A DNA stretch of 64,000 nucleotides from Mycobacterium lentiflavum. GTDB lineage: Bacteria; Actinomycetota; Actinomycetes; Mycobacteriales; Mycobacteriaceae. The stretch spans positions 186,001 through 250,000 of the forward strand of contig NZ_CP092423.2 of assembly GCF_022374895.2 (NCBI RefSeq), in the 5' to 3' direction. The notes beneath the pieces are model-generated. The model worked only from the letters and a program-made list of their open reading frames with translations, was not told the DNA's origin and ran no database searches. The position numbers and the translations under genes are program-made. Shown here piece after piece: positions 1-8,452 of this stretch (its first letter is position 1; each line of letters begins with the position of its first letter).

Positions 1-576
1 TGCGCTACCGCGACCGTCGCTGCAGTGTTCGACGCAGCCGAACTCGATCGGCACCGCGACCCCACCCGGATCCTGATCACCGGAGCGGGCATGCTGGGAG
101 TCACCGCCGCAGCGATGGCCGATGCGCTCGGTGCCTGGGTTGCGGTATGCGATCCGGACCCGGTGCGGCAGGAGACGGCGTATAGCTTCGGCGCCGACCT
201 GGTTGTGGGTGAACCCGAGGATGTGCCGCCCGTCGACGTGGCGCTGGAACTGTCGGGAAGCCCATTGGCCGTCGAAGCGTGCATCGCCAGCTTGGATGTC
301 GGCGGCCGGGCCGTTCTTGCGGGATCGGTGGCCGCCAGTCAGCCCATATCGATCGACCCGGAGTATCTGGTGCGAAATCTCATGACAATCACCGGGGTGC
401 ACAACTATCGTCCCCTGCATCTTCGAGCTGCCGTCGATTTCCTGGCCGCTCACCACGACCGCTATCCCTTCGCCGAGCTGGTGTCGCCGGCGGCGGATCT
501 GGATCACCTCGACGACGCGTTGCGCAGCGCCGCGGCATCGCCGTCACTACGTCAATCCGTTTGCCCCACATGGTGA
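1..576 (+). CDS. Zinc-type alcohol dehydrogenase, phosphonate-catabolism associated (3' part only)
   Basis: The reading frame is open from base 1, so the 5' part of the gene, with the catalytic zinc domain, lies outside the window. The visible 191 codons hold the NAD(P)-binding Rossmann half of a medium-chain dehydrogenase: the fold starts at ILITGAGMLG, with an acidic residue about 20 residues on (VAVCDPD) that suggests NAD(H). The opening CATATVAAVF resembles the subfamily known as the putative phosphonate catabolism associated alcohol dehydrogenase. The next gene is PhnM-like and overlaps this stop codon by 7 bases, which supports that role. The substrate is not known. An internal GTG at 25 should not be taken as the start. 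Confidence 0.75.
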   Translation, partial: CATATVAAVFDAAELDRHRDPTRILITGAGMLGVTAAAMADALGAWVAVCDPDPVRQETAYSFGADLVVGEPEDVPPVDVALELSGSPLAVEACIASLDVGGRAVLAGSVAASQPISIDPEYLVRNLMTITGVHNYRPLHLRAAVDFLAAHHDRYPFAELVSPAADLDHLDDALRSAAASPSLRQSVCPTW

Positions 577-1745
577 TCAGTCTGCAAGCCGCCCGGGTGA
601 TCACCGGGACCACGGAACAAGTCGACCACGACGAAGCCGTGGCGCCCCGTTGGGTGACGATCGAAGACGGCTGTATCAGTTCCGTCGACACCCAGCCGCC
701 ACCGCACGCGTCCCGAGTCGATCTGCGACCGTTGCAGCTTTGGCCCGCGTTCACCGATCTGCACGCGGATTCGTTGCCGCGCTTCGAATCTCCTCGACCG
801 GGGACCGCGATACCGCTCGACGCTGCGTTGGAGGATTTCGCGACAGATGCGGTCGCCCACGGCGTCGTGCGTCCCTACTTGTGCATCTCGGTGGGCGAAG
901 GACCCGACACGGCGGACGGATATCGCCGTGCTCATTGCGTGCTGCAGACCCTGCACCGTGTCGCGGGCGAGCTCCCGGTGCCGGTGCCGGTCCATCTTCG
1001 TGTCGACGTCAGTGACCCCGAATCAGTGGACGGCACAGCCGAACTGTTGCGTCGGCACGGCCGCCGGATCGGACTGCTGTCGGTGATGGACCACACCCCC
1101 GGTCAGGGGCAATACCAAACCGAACGGGCCTGGCGTCCGGCGATGGGGACCAGGCTGTGCCTGGACGACAACGAACTCAATCGCTGGCTGGCGACGCTGC
1201 ACCGGCATGCTACCGGAACACCGTTGCGCCGCAGACAGATTGCCCGGTTCGCCGCGGCGCACAACACGGTCTTCGCCATGCACGACCCGGACAGCGAAAG
1301 CGCCGTCATCGACGCGGTCGCGATGCGGGCCGGCATTTGTGAGTTCCCCTTGACCTTGGATGCTGCCGCGGCAGCCCGCAACAACGGACTCGCCGTCGTC
1401 ATGGGCGCACCCAACGCGTGGCGCGGTTCCTCGCACTTGAGCAACCTGTCCGCGCGGGATGCCATCGAGGCCGGCGTGGTGGATGTGCTGACCTCGGACT
1501 ACCACAGCGGGTCACTGGCCCGGGCCGCCGTGGCCATCAGCGACGCGGGGGTGGCTTCCATCGACTCCGCGGTGGCGATGCTCACCACACATCCGCGCCG
1601 CGTCATCGCATCCTCGAGCCGCGACGTCGGGGGGCTGACACCGGGTCAACCCGCCGACTTGGTCGCGGTCCGCACCGAGCCCCTGGCTGCGGTGGTGGCG
1701 ACCTGGTCGTCGGGCCGGCAGGTGGGCGGTCCCGCCCTTTGGTGA
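570..1745 (+). CDS. PhnM-like amidohydrolase (putative ribose methylphosphonate triphosphate diphosphatase)
   Basis: The protein has 391 residues from the ATG at 570; the start overlaps the dehydrogenase stop, so translation is probably coupled. It has the amidohydrolase fold of PhnM: a metal-binding FTDLHADSLPR early on, MDHTPGQGQY in the middle, then GAPNAWRGSSHLSNLSA and LTSDYHSGSL, and a final VGGLTPGQPADLV typical of cyclic amidohydrolases. PhnM removes pyrophosphate from alpha-D-ribose 1-methylphosphonate 5-triphosphate in the C-P lyase pathway. No phnGHIJ gene is visible after it, so either the rest lies upstream or this is a PhnM homologue in another phosphonate route. The GTG at 573 is an alternative start. 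Longer upstream extension in this frame lies inside the dehydrogenase gene and is unlikely. Confidence 0.75.
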   Translation: MVISLQAARVITGTTEQVDHDEAVAPRWVTIEDGCISSVDTQPPPHASRVDLRPLQLWPAFTDLHADSLPRFESPRPGTAIPLDAALEDFATDAVAHGVVRPYLCISVGEGPDTADGYRRAHCVLQTLHRVAGELPVPVPVHLRVDVSDPESVDGTAELLRRHGRRIGLLSVMDHTPGQGQYQTERAWRPAMGTRLCLDDNELNRWLATLHRHATGTPLRRRQIARFAAAHNTVFAMHDPDSESAVIDAVAMRAGICEFPLTLDAAAAARNNGLAVVMGAPNAWRGSSHLSNLSARDAIEAGVVDVLTSDYHSGSLARAAVAISDAGVASIDSAVAMLTTHPRRVIASSSRDVGGLTPGQPADLVAVRTEPLAAVVATWSSGRQVGGPALW

Positions 1746-1772
1746 GGTGTCCCAACGGAACACCGCGAGCGG

Positions 1773-2153
1773 TCAGTACGGCGAGGACTGTTGGGCCAGG
1801 TTCAGCAGCGCGTAGGCCGCGCACAGCAGGAAATTCAGTGCGAGCAGCGTCATGCCGGCGATCAGCAATGATCGTGCGCCCTCGCGTCTCATCTGCCGGT
1901 ACTTCGCGGTGCGGGCCGCACGGTCGAGTTCGGCCGCGATCAACGCGAATCGGACATCGGCCTCTTCACTCGCCGCACACGGTGCGCCGGCCAGCATCGC
2001 TCGCAGGCGGGCGGGCGACGTGTCGACGCCAACGCGCGCGAAGCGGTGGCAAAGCCGCCGCGCGTGCCTGCGGCCGAGAACCTCGCCGCGCATGTCGAAC
2101 TGCTGCGAGAGTTTCGCTCGCTCATGCCCCCACGGACTCGGCCGGTTCGTCAT
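1773..2153 (-). CDS. Small membrane-anchored hypothetical protein
   Basis: This predicted protein has 126 residues and is not recognised. The first 90 residues are charged and rich in Arg and Ala, and probably cytoplasmic and helical. Near the C-terminus is one hydrophobic segment (LLIAGMTLLALNFLLCAAYALL) followed by a short tail, so it looks like a tail-anchored or single-span protein. It converges with the PhnM-like gene, 27 bases from its stop, and is therefore not in that operon. The start is an ATG at 2153. Support is codon composition and the clear membrane segment only; the exact start is uncertain. Confidence 0.5.
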   Translation of the reverse strand: MTNRPSPWGHERAKLSQQFDMRGEVLGRRHARRLCHRFARVGVDTSPARLRAMLAGAPCAASEEADVRFALIAAELDRAARTAKYRQMRREGARSLLIAGMTLLALNFLLCAAYALLNLAQQSSPY

Positions 2154-2552
2154 AATCCGAAGCCTAATTCGCTCGCGCCGGATTTAGGATGGCCGCGCGA
2201 CTACCCCCTTGGGCATCGTGACAATCCAGGATGCAGTTGCTCGGGGTAACAGTGTGCGAGTTCCATACTCGCTGAATAGACCGATCCATTGCTGGGCTCC
2301 TGGATTGTCGTCCGTTCGAGGTACTGAATGGATCTTTACATCCGACCGGATCGAGGTCCAATCCGAATTTGTGATACTCGCAATCCATGTAGATGATGCT
2401 CTGTGTCAACCACTTTCGCGGCGGGCACGGCGCGACCGCGCAACATTTGAGCGCAACCGAAAATTTCGGCGGCAGGCCGTGATATAGCTCGCAAATCTAA
2501 CTATTTTCGAGGCCGTAGACCGCGTTTCGGTTTCGATCTCGATCACGCGTGC
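2154..2552. other. Intergenic stretch of 399 bases, AT-richer than its surroundings
   Basis: No convincing complete gene lies here. Base composition is clearly less GC-rich than the flanks, notably 2250-2400 and 2460-2510. It contains copy A of a short diverged repeat (2330-2416) that recurs at 9825-9912. A plus-strand frame over 2209-2487 stays open but has poor mycobacterial codon bias outside the repeat. The stretch may be a decayed gene remnant and would also hold the promoter of the small membrane protein. Confidence 0.5.
2330..2416 (+). repeat. Diverged repeat, copy A
   Basis: Colinear with copy B at 9825-9912 in the same orientation. Shared blocks, in order: GGATCTT, GGTCCAA, CGAATT, GTGAT, GATGATGCT, CAAC, CTTT. 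The spacings are the same in both copies (2, 1, 16, 6 and 2 bases) except for one base of difference in the first gap (18 against 19). Read on the plus strand both copies encode VQ-EFV--AI--DDA--Q-L, with synonymous changes such as TTT/TTC, GCA/GCT and ATC/ATT, so the ancestor was probably coding. The family is not recognised. Confidence 0.6.
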
Positions 2553-3152
2553 TCAGCGTTTGTGTTTCAAGGACTCGACGATGATTTGTGTGGTTAATTC
2601 GGCCCGGCGCCGTGAGTACTGCCGCGCGTCCGAGAGGATCGGATAAACCACGCCGCCGACAATGGCATCGGCCGCCGACTCCGCGGTGGCCGCCTCGATG
2701 CCGTCGGCCAGCAGCCGGGTGCGAACGCTGTCGTGTAGCGGCAAACTGAATCCGGCACGCAACTTGACCGCGGTCTCTTCGTGCTCCATGCAGGCAACGG
2801 TCAACGTCCGCAGCATCGCCGAACCGCGTTCCGTCGTCAGTGTCGAGGCCAGCTTGCGCACCCACCCCAACAGGTCGGCAGCCAGATCGTCGGTGTGATC
2901 GACCGACGCGAGGATCTTGTCGGCGTCTTCGAGCATGACGTCGGCCACGAGCGCCGGGCGACTGGGCCACCAGCGATAGATGGTCTGCTTGCCTACGCCC
3001 GCACGCGCGGCGACCGCCTCGATCGTCAACCCGTCGAATCCCCGTTCGAGAAGGAGCTCACGCGTGGCGGTGACGATGGCCGTCCGCGACTTCTCGCTGC
3101 GTCGTCTTGGGGAGCCGGCCGGTGGACTCGCCTGGGTGAGATCGGTTGGCAT
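2553..3152 (-). CDS. TetR/AcrR family transcriptional regulator
   Basis: A 199-residue one-domain repressor. The N-terminal helix-turn-helix covers about residues 20-66, with the TetR signature [27 protein letters not shown]; the rest is a helical ligand-binding domain. It is transcribed divergently from the acyl-CoA dehydrogenase operon. The 183-base gap between the start codons contains a palindrome (3250-3273) that recurs at the promoter of the acyl-CoA synthetase near 20702. The simplest reading is that this protein binds both sites and represses the pathway until a CoA ester or fatty acid releases it; the ligand is an inference. The ATG at 3152 gives a normal N-terminus. Confidence 0.85.
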   Translation of the reverse strand: MPTDLTQASPPAGSPRRRSEKSRTAIVTATRELLLERGFDGLTIEAVAARAGVGKQTIYRWWPSRPALVADVMLEDADKILASVDHTDDLAADLLGWVRKLASTLTTERGSAMLRTLTVACMEHEETAVKLRAGFSLPLHDSVRTRLLADGIEAATAESAADAIVGGVVYPILSDARQYSRRRAELTTQIIVESLKHKR

Positions 3153-3249
3153 CTGGTGATCCTCGTCTGTCAGGTCCCTCGCCGTCCTCGCCGCGGGCCG
3201 CGGGGCCCGGGGGTCGCTTTACAGATCTCGACCCGCCCCGGTAACCTTC

Positions 3250-3273
3250 ACAAGACGAGACGGTTCGTCTTGT
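3250..3273. promoter_or_regulatory. TetR operator candidate, site 1
   Basis: Inverted repeat ACAAGACGA-N6-TCGTCTTGT with perfect 9-base arms, in the divergent promoter between the TetR gene and the acyl-CoA dehydrogenase operon. Twenty of its first 22 bases match the element at 20723-20744. A further half-site, AAGACGG, follows at 3274-3280. Confidence 0.75.
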
Positions 3274-3335
3274 AAGACGGAAGGATATCAGCCGGTGCGG
3301 CCGAAGCCCATGTTCGCCACTGCGCGGGCGCGGTC

Positions 3336-5561
3336 ATGACCCTGGGACTGACCCCCGAGCAGCAGGATCTCAGCGAAGCCGTCGGCCAGTTCGCCGGCCG
3401 GCACGCACCGATCGCCTCGACCCGAGAGAACTTCGACGCCCTAGCGGCCGGTCAGCTTCCCGAATGGTGGGACGCCTTGGTGGCCAACGGTTTTCACGCC
3501 GTGCATCTTCCGGAGGACCTCGGCGGCCAGGGCGGAGGGCTCATCGATGCCGCATGCGTGCTGGAGTCGGCGGCCAAGGCGCTACTGCCCGGACCGTTGC
3601 TGCCCACGGTCATCACGGGAGCCGTTGCGCTACTGGCCGATCCGAAGGCGGCGGCCGAATCGTTGCTGCGAGAGCTGGCGTCCGGGGCACCCGCCGCAGT
3701 CGTCCTTCCCGACAGCGGAGATTTTCGGGCGCGCCGCGACGGCCAGGGTTGGCTGATCTCCGGGACCTCCGAGGTGACCGCGGGTGCCTGCTCGGCGCGG
3801 GTGCTGCTGGTCGGCGCCCGCAGCGACGGTGGCGATGTCGTATGGGCTGTGGTTCGCAAGGAAAATCCCACCGCGACAATTGAATCCGTGTCCGGTACGG
3901 ACCTGGTCACCGATATCGGAATCATGCGGTTGGCCGACCATCCGGTCGCCGAGTCGGATGTCCTCACCGGTATCGACTCCGATCGCGCCGGGTGCCTCGC
4001 GGTAGGACTGGTGGCCAGTACCACCGCCGGCATTGTGCAGTGGTGCGTCGACGTGGTCACCGCGCACCTGCGCACCCGGGAACAGTTCGGCAAGGTGATC
4101 GGGACCTTCCAGGCGCTGCAGCACAGTGCGGCAATGTTACTGGTCAATAGCGAGCTGGCCACCGCCTCGGCCTGGGATGCGGTGCGCGCGGCCGACGAGT
4201 CACTCGACCAGCATCGCCTAGCGGCGGCCGGCGCCGCGACGATCGCGATCTCGCCGATCCCGGACCTGGTGCTCGACGCCCTGACGATGCTCGGCGCCAT
4301 CGGCTTTACCTGGGAACACGACGTGCACCTGTACTGGCGCCGGGCCATCAGCCTGGCGGGATCGATCGGGCCGGCGAATCGCTGGGCGAGACGGCTGGGC
4401 GAGCTCACGTGCACCCAGACGCGCGACATGTCGGTGAATCTCGGCGACGCGGAAGCCGAATTCCGGTCGTGGGTCGCCGAGACGCTTGATGCCGCGATGC
4501 AACTGCGTAACGACAAGCCCGCCCCGCACGGCGACTACGAGGACCAGGCTTCCGGACCGCAGCGTACGTTGCTCGCCGACGCGGGCCTGCTGGCGCCGCA
4601 CTGGCCGGCACCATGGGGCGTCGATGCGGGTCCCCTCAAACAGCTCATCATCGACGAGGAGTTCGCCAAGCGACCCGGTCTGGTTCGGACATCGCTGAAC
4701 ATTGCCGAATGGATCCTGCCCTCGGTGCTGGCTGCCGGTCCAAAAGACTTGCAAGAGCGTCTGATACCGGCGACCCAACGTGGTGATATCCATTGGTGCC
4801 AGCTGTTCAGCGAGCCGGGGGCCGGCTCCGACCTCGCATCGCTGGCCACCAGGGCGACCAAGGTCGACGGCGGCTGGCGGATCAACGGCCATAAGATCTG
4901 GACGTCGTTGGCGCAGTACGCCGACCTCGGTGCGCTGCTCGCGCGGACCGACCCCGAAGCCAGTAAGCACCGTGGCATCGGCTATTTCCTCCTCGACATG
5001 CGCTCGCCCGGCATCGAAATCCAGCCCATCAAGACGGCCACCGGGCAGGCACACTTCAACGAAGTGTTCCTCAACGACGTCTTCGTCCCAGACGACATGC
5101 TGCTGGGCGGTCCGACCGACGGTTGGACCCTCGCGATTGCCACCATGGCCGAAGAGCGTTCGGCCATCAGTGGATACGTCAAATTCGACCGGGCCATAGC
5201 GCTGCGCCGCCTCGCATCGCTACCCGGACCCGACCGCGATGACGCGCTGCGGGAGCTCGGCGAGCTCGACGCGTACACCAACGCGATCCGGGCGCTCGGG
5301 GTGCGCGAGACCATCCGGCTGCTCGACGGGCAGGCGTCCGGTCCGGCATCCAGCATCGCCAAGGTTGCGATGAACGTGCTGCTGCGGCGGACTTTCCAGG
5401 CCACCCTGCAATTGACGGGACAGGTCGCGATGGTGGACGACGCCGACGCCGCGGTCGTGGAACCCTATCTGCATCTCCCGGCCGAGTTGATCGGTGGCGG
5501 GACGAGGGAGATCCAGCTGAACATCATCGCGCAGATGATTCTCGGCCTGCCCCGCAAGTGA
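3336..5561 (+). CDS. Two-domain (fused) acyl-CoA dehydrogenase
   Basis: At 741 residues this is about twice a normal acyl-CoA dehydrogenase and carries two dehydrogenase units in one chain. The first covers about residues 1-370 (LTPEQQDLSEAVGQFAGR, then TREQFGKVIGTFQALQH and IGFTWEHDVHLYWRRA). The second covers about 385-741 (FSEPGAGSDLASLATRA, INGHKIWTSLAQYADLG, final GGGTREIQLN). The first half lacks the usual FSEPGAGSD flavin loop, so it may be the structural partner. This mirrors mycobacterial heteromeric enzymes such as FadE28-FadE29 and the single-chain FadE34, which act on CoA esters with bulky branched side chains. It is the first gene of an operon with the thiolase-fold and DUF35 genes, downstream of the TetR operator. 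Fatty or steroid side-chain beta-oxidation is the likely role. Confidence 0.85.
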   Translation: MTLGLTPEQQDLSEAVGQFAGRHAPIASTRENFDALAAGQLPEWWDALVANGFHAVHLPEDLGGQGGGLIDAACVLESAAKALLPGPLLPTVITGAVALLADPKAAAESLLRELASGAPAAVVLPDSGDFRARRDGQGWLISGTSEVTAGACSARVLLVGARSDGGDVVWAVVRKENPTATIESVSGTDLVTDIGIMRLADHPVAESDVLTGIDSDRAGCLAVGLVASTTAGIVQWCVDVVTAHLRTREQFGKVIGTFQALQHSAAMLLVNSELATASAWDAVRAADESLDQHRLAAAGAATIAISPIPDLVLDALTMLGAIGFTWEHDVHLYWRRAISLAGSIGPANRWARRLGELTCTQTRDMSVNLGDAEAEFRSWVAETLDAAMQLRNDKPAPHGDYEDQASGPQRTLLADAGLLAPHWPAPWGVDAGPLKQLIIDEEFAKRPGLVRTSLNIAEWILPSVLAAGPKDLQERLIPATQRGDIHWCQLFSEPGAGSDLASLATRATKVDGGWRINGHKIWTSLAQYADLGALLARTDPEASKHRGIGYFLLDMRSPGIEIQPIKTATGQAHFNEVFLNDVFVPDDMLLGGPTDGWTLAIATMAEERSAISGYVKFDRAIALRRLASLPGPDRDDALRELGELDAYTNAIRALGVRETIRLLDGQASGPASSIAKVAMNVLLRRTFQATLQLTGQVAMVDDADAAVVEPYLHLPAELIGGGTREIQLNIIAQMILGLPRK

Positions 5562-5583
5562 ACTCCGAAAATAAGGACACGCC

Positions 5584-6792
5584 ATGGGATTACGCGGAGA
5601 GGCCGCGATCGTCGGCTACGTCGAGCTGCCCCCGGAGCGGCTGAACAAGGCGTCACCCGCCCCCTTCGTCCTTGAGCAATGGGCCGAGCTTTCCGCCGCG
5701 GCGCTCGACGACGCGGGACTGCCGGGTGAGGTCGTCAACGGGATCGTCGCCTCCCACCTCGCCGAATCGGAGATCTTCGTCCCGTCCACGATCGCCGAAT
5801 ACCTCGGCGTGGGTGCACGATTCGCCGAGCACGTGGATCTCGGGGGAGCCAGCGCCGCGGCCATGGTGTGGCGGGCGGCCGCGGCCGTCGAGCTCGGCAT
5901 CTGTGACGCCGTACTGTGCGCACTGCCCGCCCGCTACATCACACCGATGTCGAAGCAGAAACCCCGGCCGATGGTCGACGCCATGTTCTTCGGCTCCTCG
6001 AGCAACCAATATGGTTCGCCGCAAGCCGAATTCGAGATTCCTTACGGAAACCTCGGGCAGAACGGGCCTTACGGCCAGGTGGCCCAGCGCTATGCGGCGA
6101 TCTACGGCTACGACGAGCGGGCGATGGCCAAGATCGTCGTCGATACCCGCACCAACGCCAACCACACCGACGGTGCGATCTGGAAGGACAAGCCGCTCAC
6201 GATTGAGGACGTATTGGCCAGCCCGGTGATCGCCGACCCGCTGCACATGCTGGAGATCGTCATGCCGTGTGTCGGGGGCGCCGCGGTGGTCGTGGCCAAC
6301 GCCGACGTCGCCAGGCGTTCGCGCAATCGCCCGGTGTGGATCAAAGGATTTGGCGAGCACGTGCCGTTCAAGACACCGACGTACGCCGAAGATCTGCTGT
6401 CGACCCCGATCGCCGCGGCCGCAGACACCGCATTCGCGATGACCGACCTGACCCGTGCGCAGATGGACATGGTGTCGATCTATGACTGCTACACAATTAC
6501 CGTGCTGCTGTCGCTGGAGGATGCGGGCTTCTGCGAGAAGGGCACGGGGATGGAGTTCGTCGCCAATCACGACTTGACCTTCCGGGGCGACTTTCCGCTC
6601 AACACCGCGGGCGGTCAGCTCGGCTTTGGCCAAGCGGGTTTGGCCGGCGGCATGCACCACGTCTGCGACGCCGCCCGCCAGATCATGGGCCGCGCGGGCG
6701 CGGCACAGGTCGCCGACTGCAACCGGGCCTTCGTGTCCGGCAACGGCGGAATCCTGTCCGAGCAGACGACGCTCATCCTGCAGGGGGACTGA
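5584..6792 (+). CDS. Thiolase-fold lipid-transfer/aldolase-like protein without the thiolase cysteine
   Basis: A 402-residue thiolase superfamily protein of the SCP2/Ltp branch. At the usual place of the acylated cysteine it has DLGGASAAAM (about residues 85-94), with no cysteine, and near the C-terminus GNGGILSEQ replaces the thiolase CxGGG. A tyrosine-bearing VSIYDCYTI lies near residue 300. Thiolases that lose the cysteine and are followed by a DUF35 gene include Ltp2, which with its DUF35 partner acts as a retro-aldolase on steroid side chains. The DUF35 gene starts 3 bases after this stop. I infer a C-C cleaving aldolase, or a non-catalytic partner, for the product of the preceding dehydrogenase. 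Start ATG 5584 is preceded by a weak AAGGA. Confidence 0.8.
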   Translation: MGLRGEAAIVGYVELPPERLNKASPAPFVLEQWAELSAAALDDAGLPGEVVNGIVASHLAESEIFVPSTIAEYLGVGARFAEHVDLGGASAAAMVWRAAAAVELGICDAVLCALPARYITPMSKQKPRPMVDAMFFGSSSNQYGSPQAEFEIPYGNLGQNGPYGQVAQRYAAIYGYDERAMAKIVVDTRTNANHTDGAIWKDKPLTIEDVLASPVIADPLHMLEIVMPCVGGAAVVVANADVARRSRNRPVWIKGFGEHVPFKTPTYAEDLLSTPIAAAADTAFAMTDLTRAQMDMVSIYDCYTITVLLSLEDAGFCEKGTGMEFVANHDLTFRGDFPLNTAGGQLGFGQAGLAGGMHHVCDAARQIMGRAGAAQVADCNRAFVSGNGGILSEQTTLILQGD

Positions 6793-6795
6793 CTG

Positions 6796-7209
6796 GTGAA
6801 CTTCGACCGCCCGATGCCCGTCAAAACGCCGACCACCACCCCATTTTGGGACGCGCTCGCCCAGCATCGCATCGTGATCCAATACTCGCCGTCGTCGGAC
6901 GCGTATGTTTTCTATCCGCGGGTGCGCGCGCCGGGCACGCTGGCCAATGACCTGGAATGGCGCGAGATTTCCGGTATGGGGACGTTGTATTCCTTCACCG
7001 TGGCGCACCGGCCCGTCAGCCCGCATTTCGCCGACGCCGTTCCACAGCTGCTCGCCATCGTCGAGTGGGACGAGGGCCCACGGTTTTCCACCGAGATGGT
7101 CAATGTCGATCCGGTGGATCTCAACGTCGGCATGCGGGTGCGCCCGGTGTTCTTCGACTATCCCGAGCACGACGTCACGATGCTGCGCTACGAGCCCGCC
7201 CCGGAGTAG
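6796..7209 (+). CDS. DUF35 OB-fold protein lacking the zinc ribbon cysteines
   Basis: A 137-residue protein starting with GTG at 6796, directly after the thiolase-fold gene. The DUF35 family has an N-terminal zinc ribbon followed by an OB fold. Here the ribbon region reads VIQYSPSSDAYVFYPR, with none of the four cysteines seen in the sister gene at 18053, while the OB-fold part (ISGMGTLYSFTVAHRPVSPHF, VGMRVRPVFFDY) is well kept. It probably forms a complex with the thiolase-fold protein, as DUF35 proteins do in steroid aldolases and hydratases. Loss of the zinc site is the notable feature. It is the last gene of this operon. Confidence 0.8.
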   Translation: MNFDRPMPVKTPTTTPFWDALAQHRIVIQYSPSSDAYVFYPRVRAPGTLANDLEWREISGMGTLYSFTVAHRPVSPHFADAVPQLLAIVEWDEGPRFSTEMVNVDPVDLNVGMRVRPVFFDYPEHDVTMLRYEPAPE

Positions 7210-7279
7210 CCAACTCCTTGTTGCGGTGAAGTTAGTTTCTCCCCCGCAAGCGGGAGGTGCCCCAGCTCGACCGCGGTTA

Positions 7280-8452
7280 CTACTTCAGCACCTCGGTCGG
7301 CACGTCGTAGCGCCGCTGGTAATCACGCACCCGCTCGCGTACTTCGGCGGCGTCCAGGCCGGTGTCAGACCAGGTGTATCGCCCGCGTCCGCCGTCACCG
7401 GGATGGGCGGCCAGGAAATCACGCATCTTCTGCTCGGCCTCGGGCTTGAGCTCGCGGCCCAGCTTCTGATAGATGTCGCCGATGGTGCGCCACGGGTCCT
7501 TCACGAAATCCGTGAACTGAACATCGATCATCCGGCCCTCGGGCACAACGCCCTTGTCGCGCATCGCCATCCCGCGCTCGAGGCCGACGACGATCTCTTC
7601 ATACGACTGCGCCGCGCACTCGGCGATGTTCGTCTCGTCGCTGCCCATCCGCCGCAGGTGATTGGTCAGCGCGGCGATCGACGAGATCACGTTGAGCGGA
7701 TCGCGGTGCGTCTGCACTACCAGTGCGTCGGGGTATTCGGCCATCAACTTATCCAGCTGCCACAGGTGTGCCGGCGACTTCAGCAGCCACTGACCGGGGA
7801 CGCCAGACTGCAGGTGCTGCAAGAAGATTCGATGGAAGCGGTAGGCGCCGGTGTGGTCCGCGTCGTACATCAGCCACTGTGCATAGCTCGGCAGACGGTA
7901 CTGCACGGGGAAGATCATGCTGGTGAATTCGCTGGCCGTGATGCGCACACACTCCTGGCCGACGAGCGCACCCATCGGGTGGAATGCCAGGAATCCCGGG
8001 ATGATCTGCTCAGACATTTCGATCGTGGCCTGCGCCTGCGCAATCCGCGGATCGGTGTGATAAGTCTCGGGCTGCGGAACCGGACAGGGCGCGTCGACCT
8101 CCCACGTCAACGGTGCCCGCAGCTCGGGATCCTGGGCCAGCAGGTCATAGAGGATGGTGGTCCCACTGCGGGGCTGGCCGACGATGAAGATCGGCGAAGT
8201 AATTGGCTCGCTGGCGATTTCGGGGTGCTCTTTGCGCCACGCGGTCACGCCGAGCCGGCTGGTCAAAGCGCGGATGATGTCCAGGTAGGCGACCTCAACT
8301 CCGATCGCCGACAGTCGCGCTTCATTGACCAGGCCATCGGCGACACGCTCCAACCCGGCCTGCCAACCGTCGGCGCCGAAGTCGTCGCACCCGGCCTGTT
8401 CGCAGGCAGCGGCGATCAGGCTGTCCGGGTCGAATCGCTGCTGCAACGTCAT
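7280..8452 (-). CDS. PAPS-dependent sulfotransferase family protein
   Basis: A 390-residue protein of the bacterial Sulfotransfer_3 type common in mycobacteria. The 5'-phosphosulfate loop is PIFIVGQPRSGTTILYDLL (about residue 87 onward) and the 3'-phosphate motif is VVQTHRDPLNVISS about 140 residues later; LLKSPAHLWQLD lies between. Such enzymes move sulfate from PAPS to lipid or sterol hydroxyls; the acceptor here is unknown. The ATG at 8452 overlaps the stop of the upstream DUF1214 gene by 4 bases, so the two are translated together. A longer reading frame up to 8671 lies inside that gene and is rejected. Confidence 0.85.
   Translation of the reverse strand: MTLQQRFDPDSLIAAACEQAGCDDFGADGWQAGLERVADGLVNEARLSAIGVEVAYLDIIRALTSRLGVTAWRKEHPEIASEPITSPIFIVGQPRSGTTILYDLLAQDPELRAPLTWEVDAPCPVPQPETYHTDPRIAQAQATIEMSEQIIPGFLAFHPMGALVGQECVRITASEFTSMIFPVQYRLPSYAQWLMYDADHTGAYRFHRIFLQHLQSGVPGQWLLKSPAHLWQLDKLMAEYPDALVVQTHRDPLNVISSIAALTNHLRRMGSDETNIAECAAQSYEEIVVGLERGMAMRDKGVVPEGRMIDVQFTDFVKDPWRTIGDIYQKLGRELKPEAEQKMRDFLAAHPGDGGRGRYTWSDTGLDAAEVRERVRDYQRRYDVPTEVLK

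Noticed and set aside
5653..7170. Minus-strand frame of 505 codons antisense to the thiolase and DUF35 genes
   Set aside because: It is His/Arg/Gly-rich with no family motif; the opposite strand has clear domains and mycobacterial codon use, so it is a shadow of high-GC sequence.
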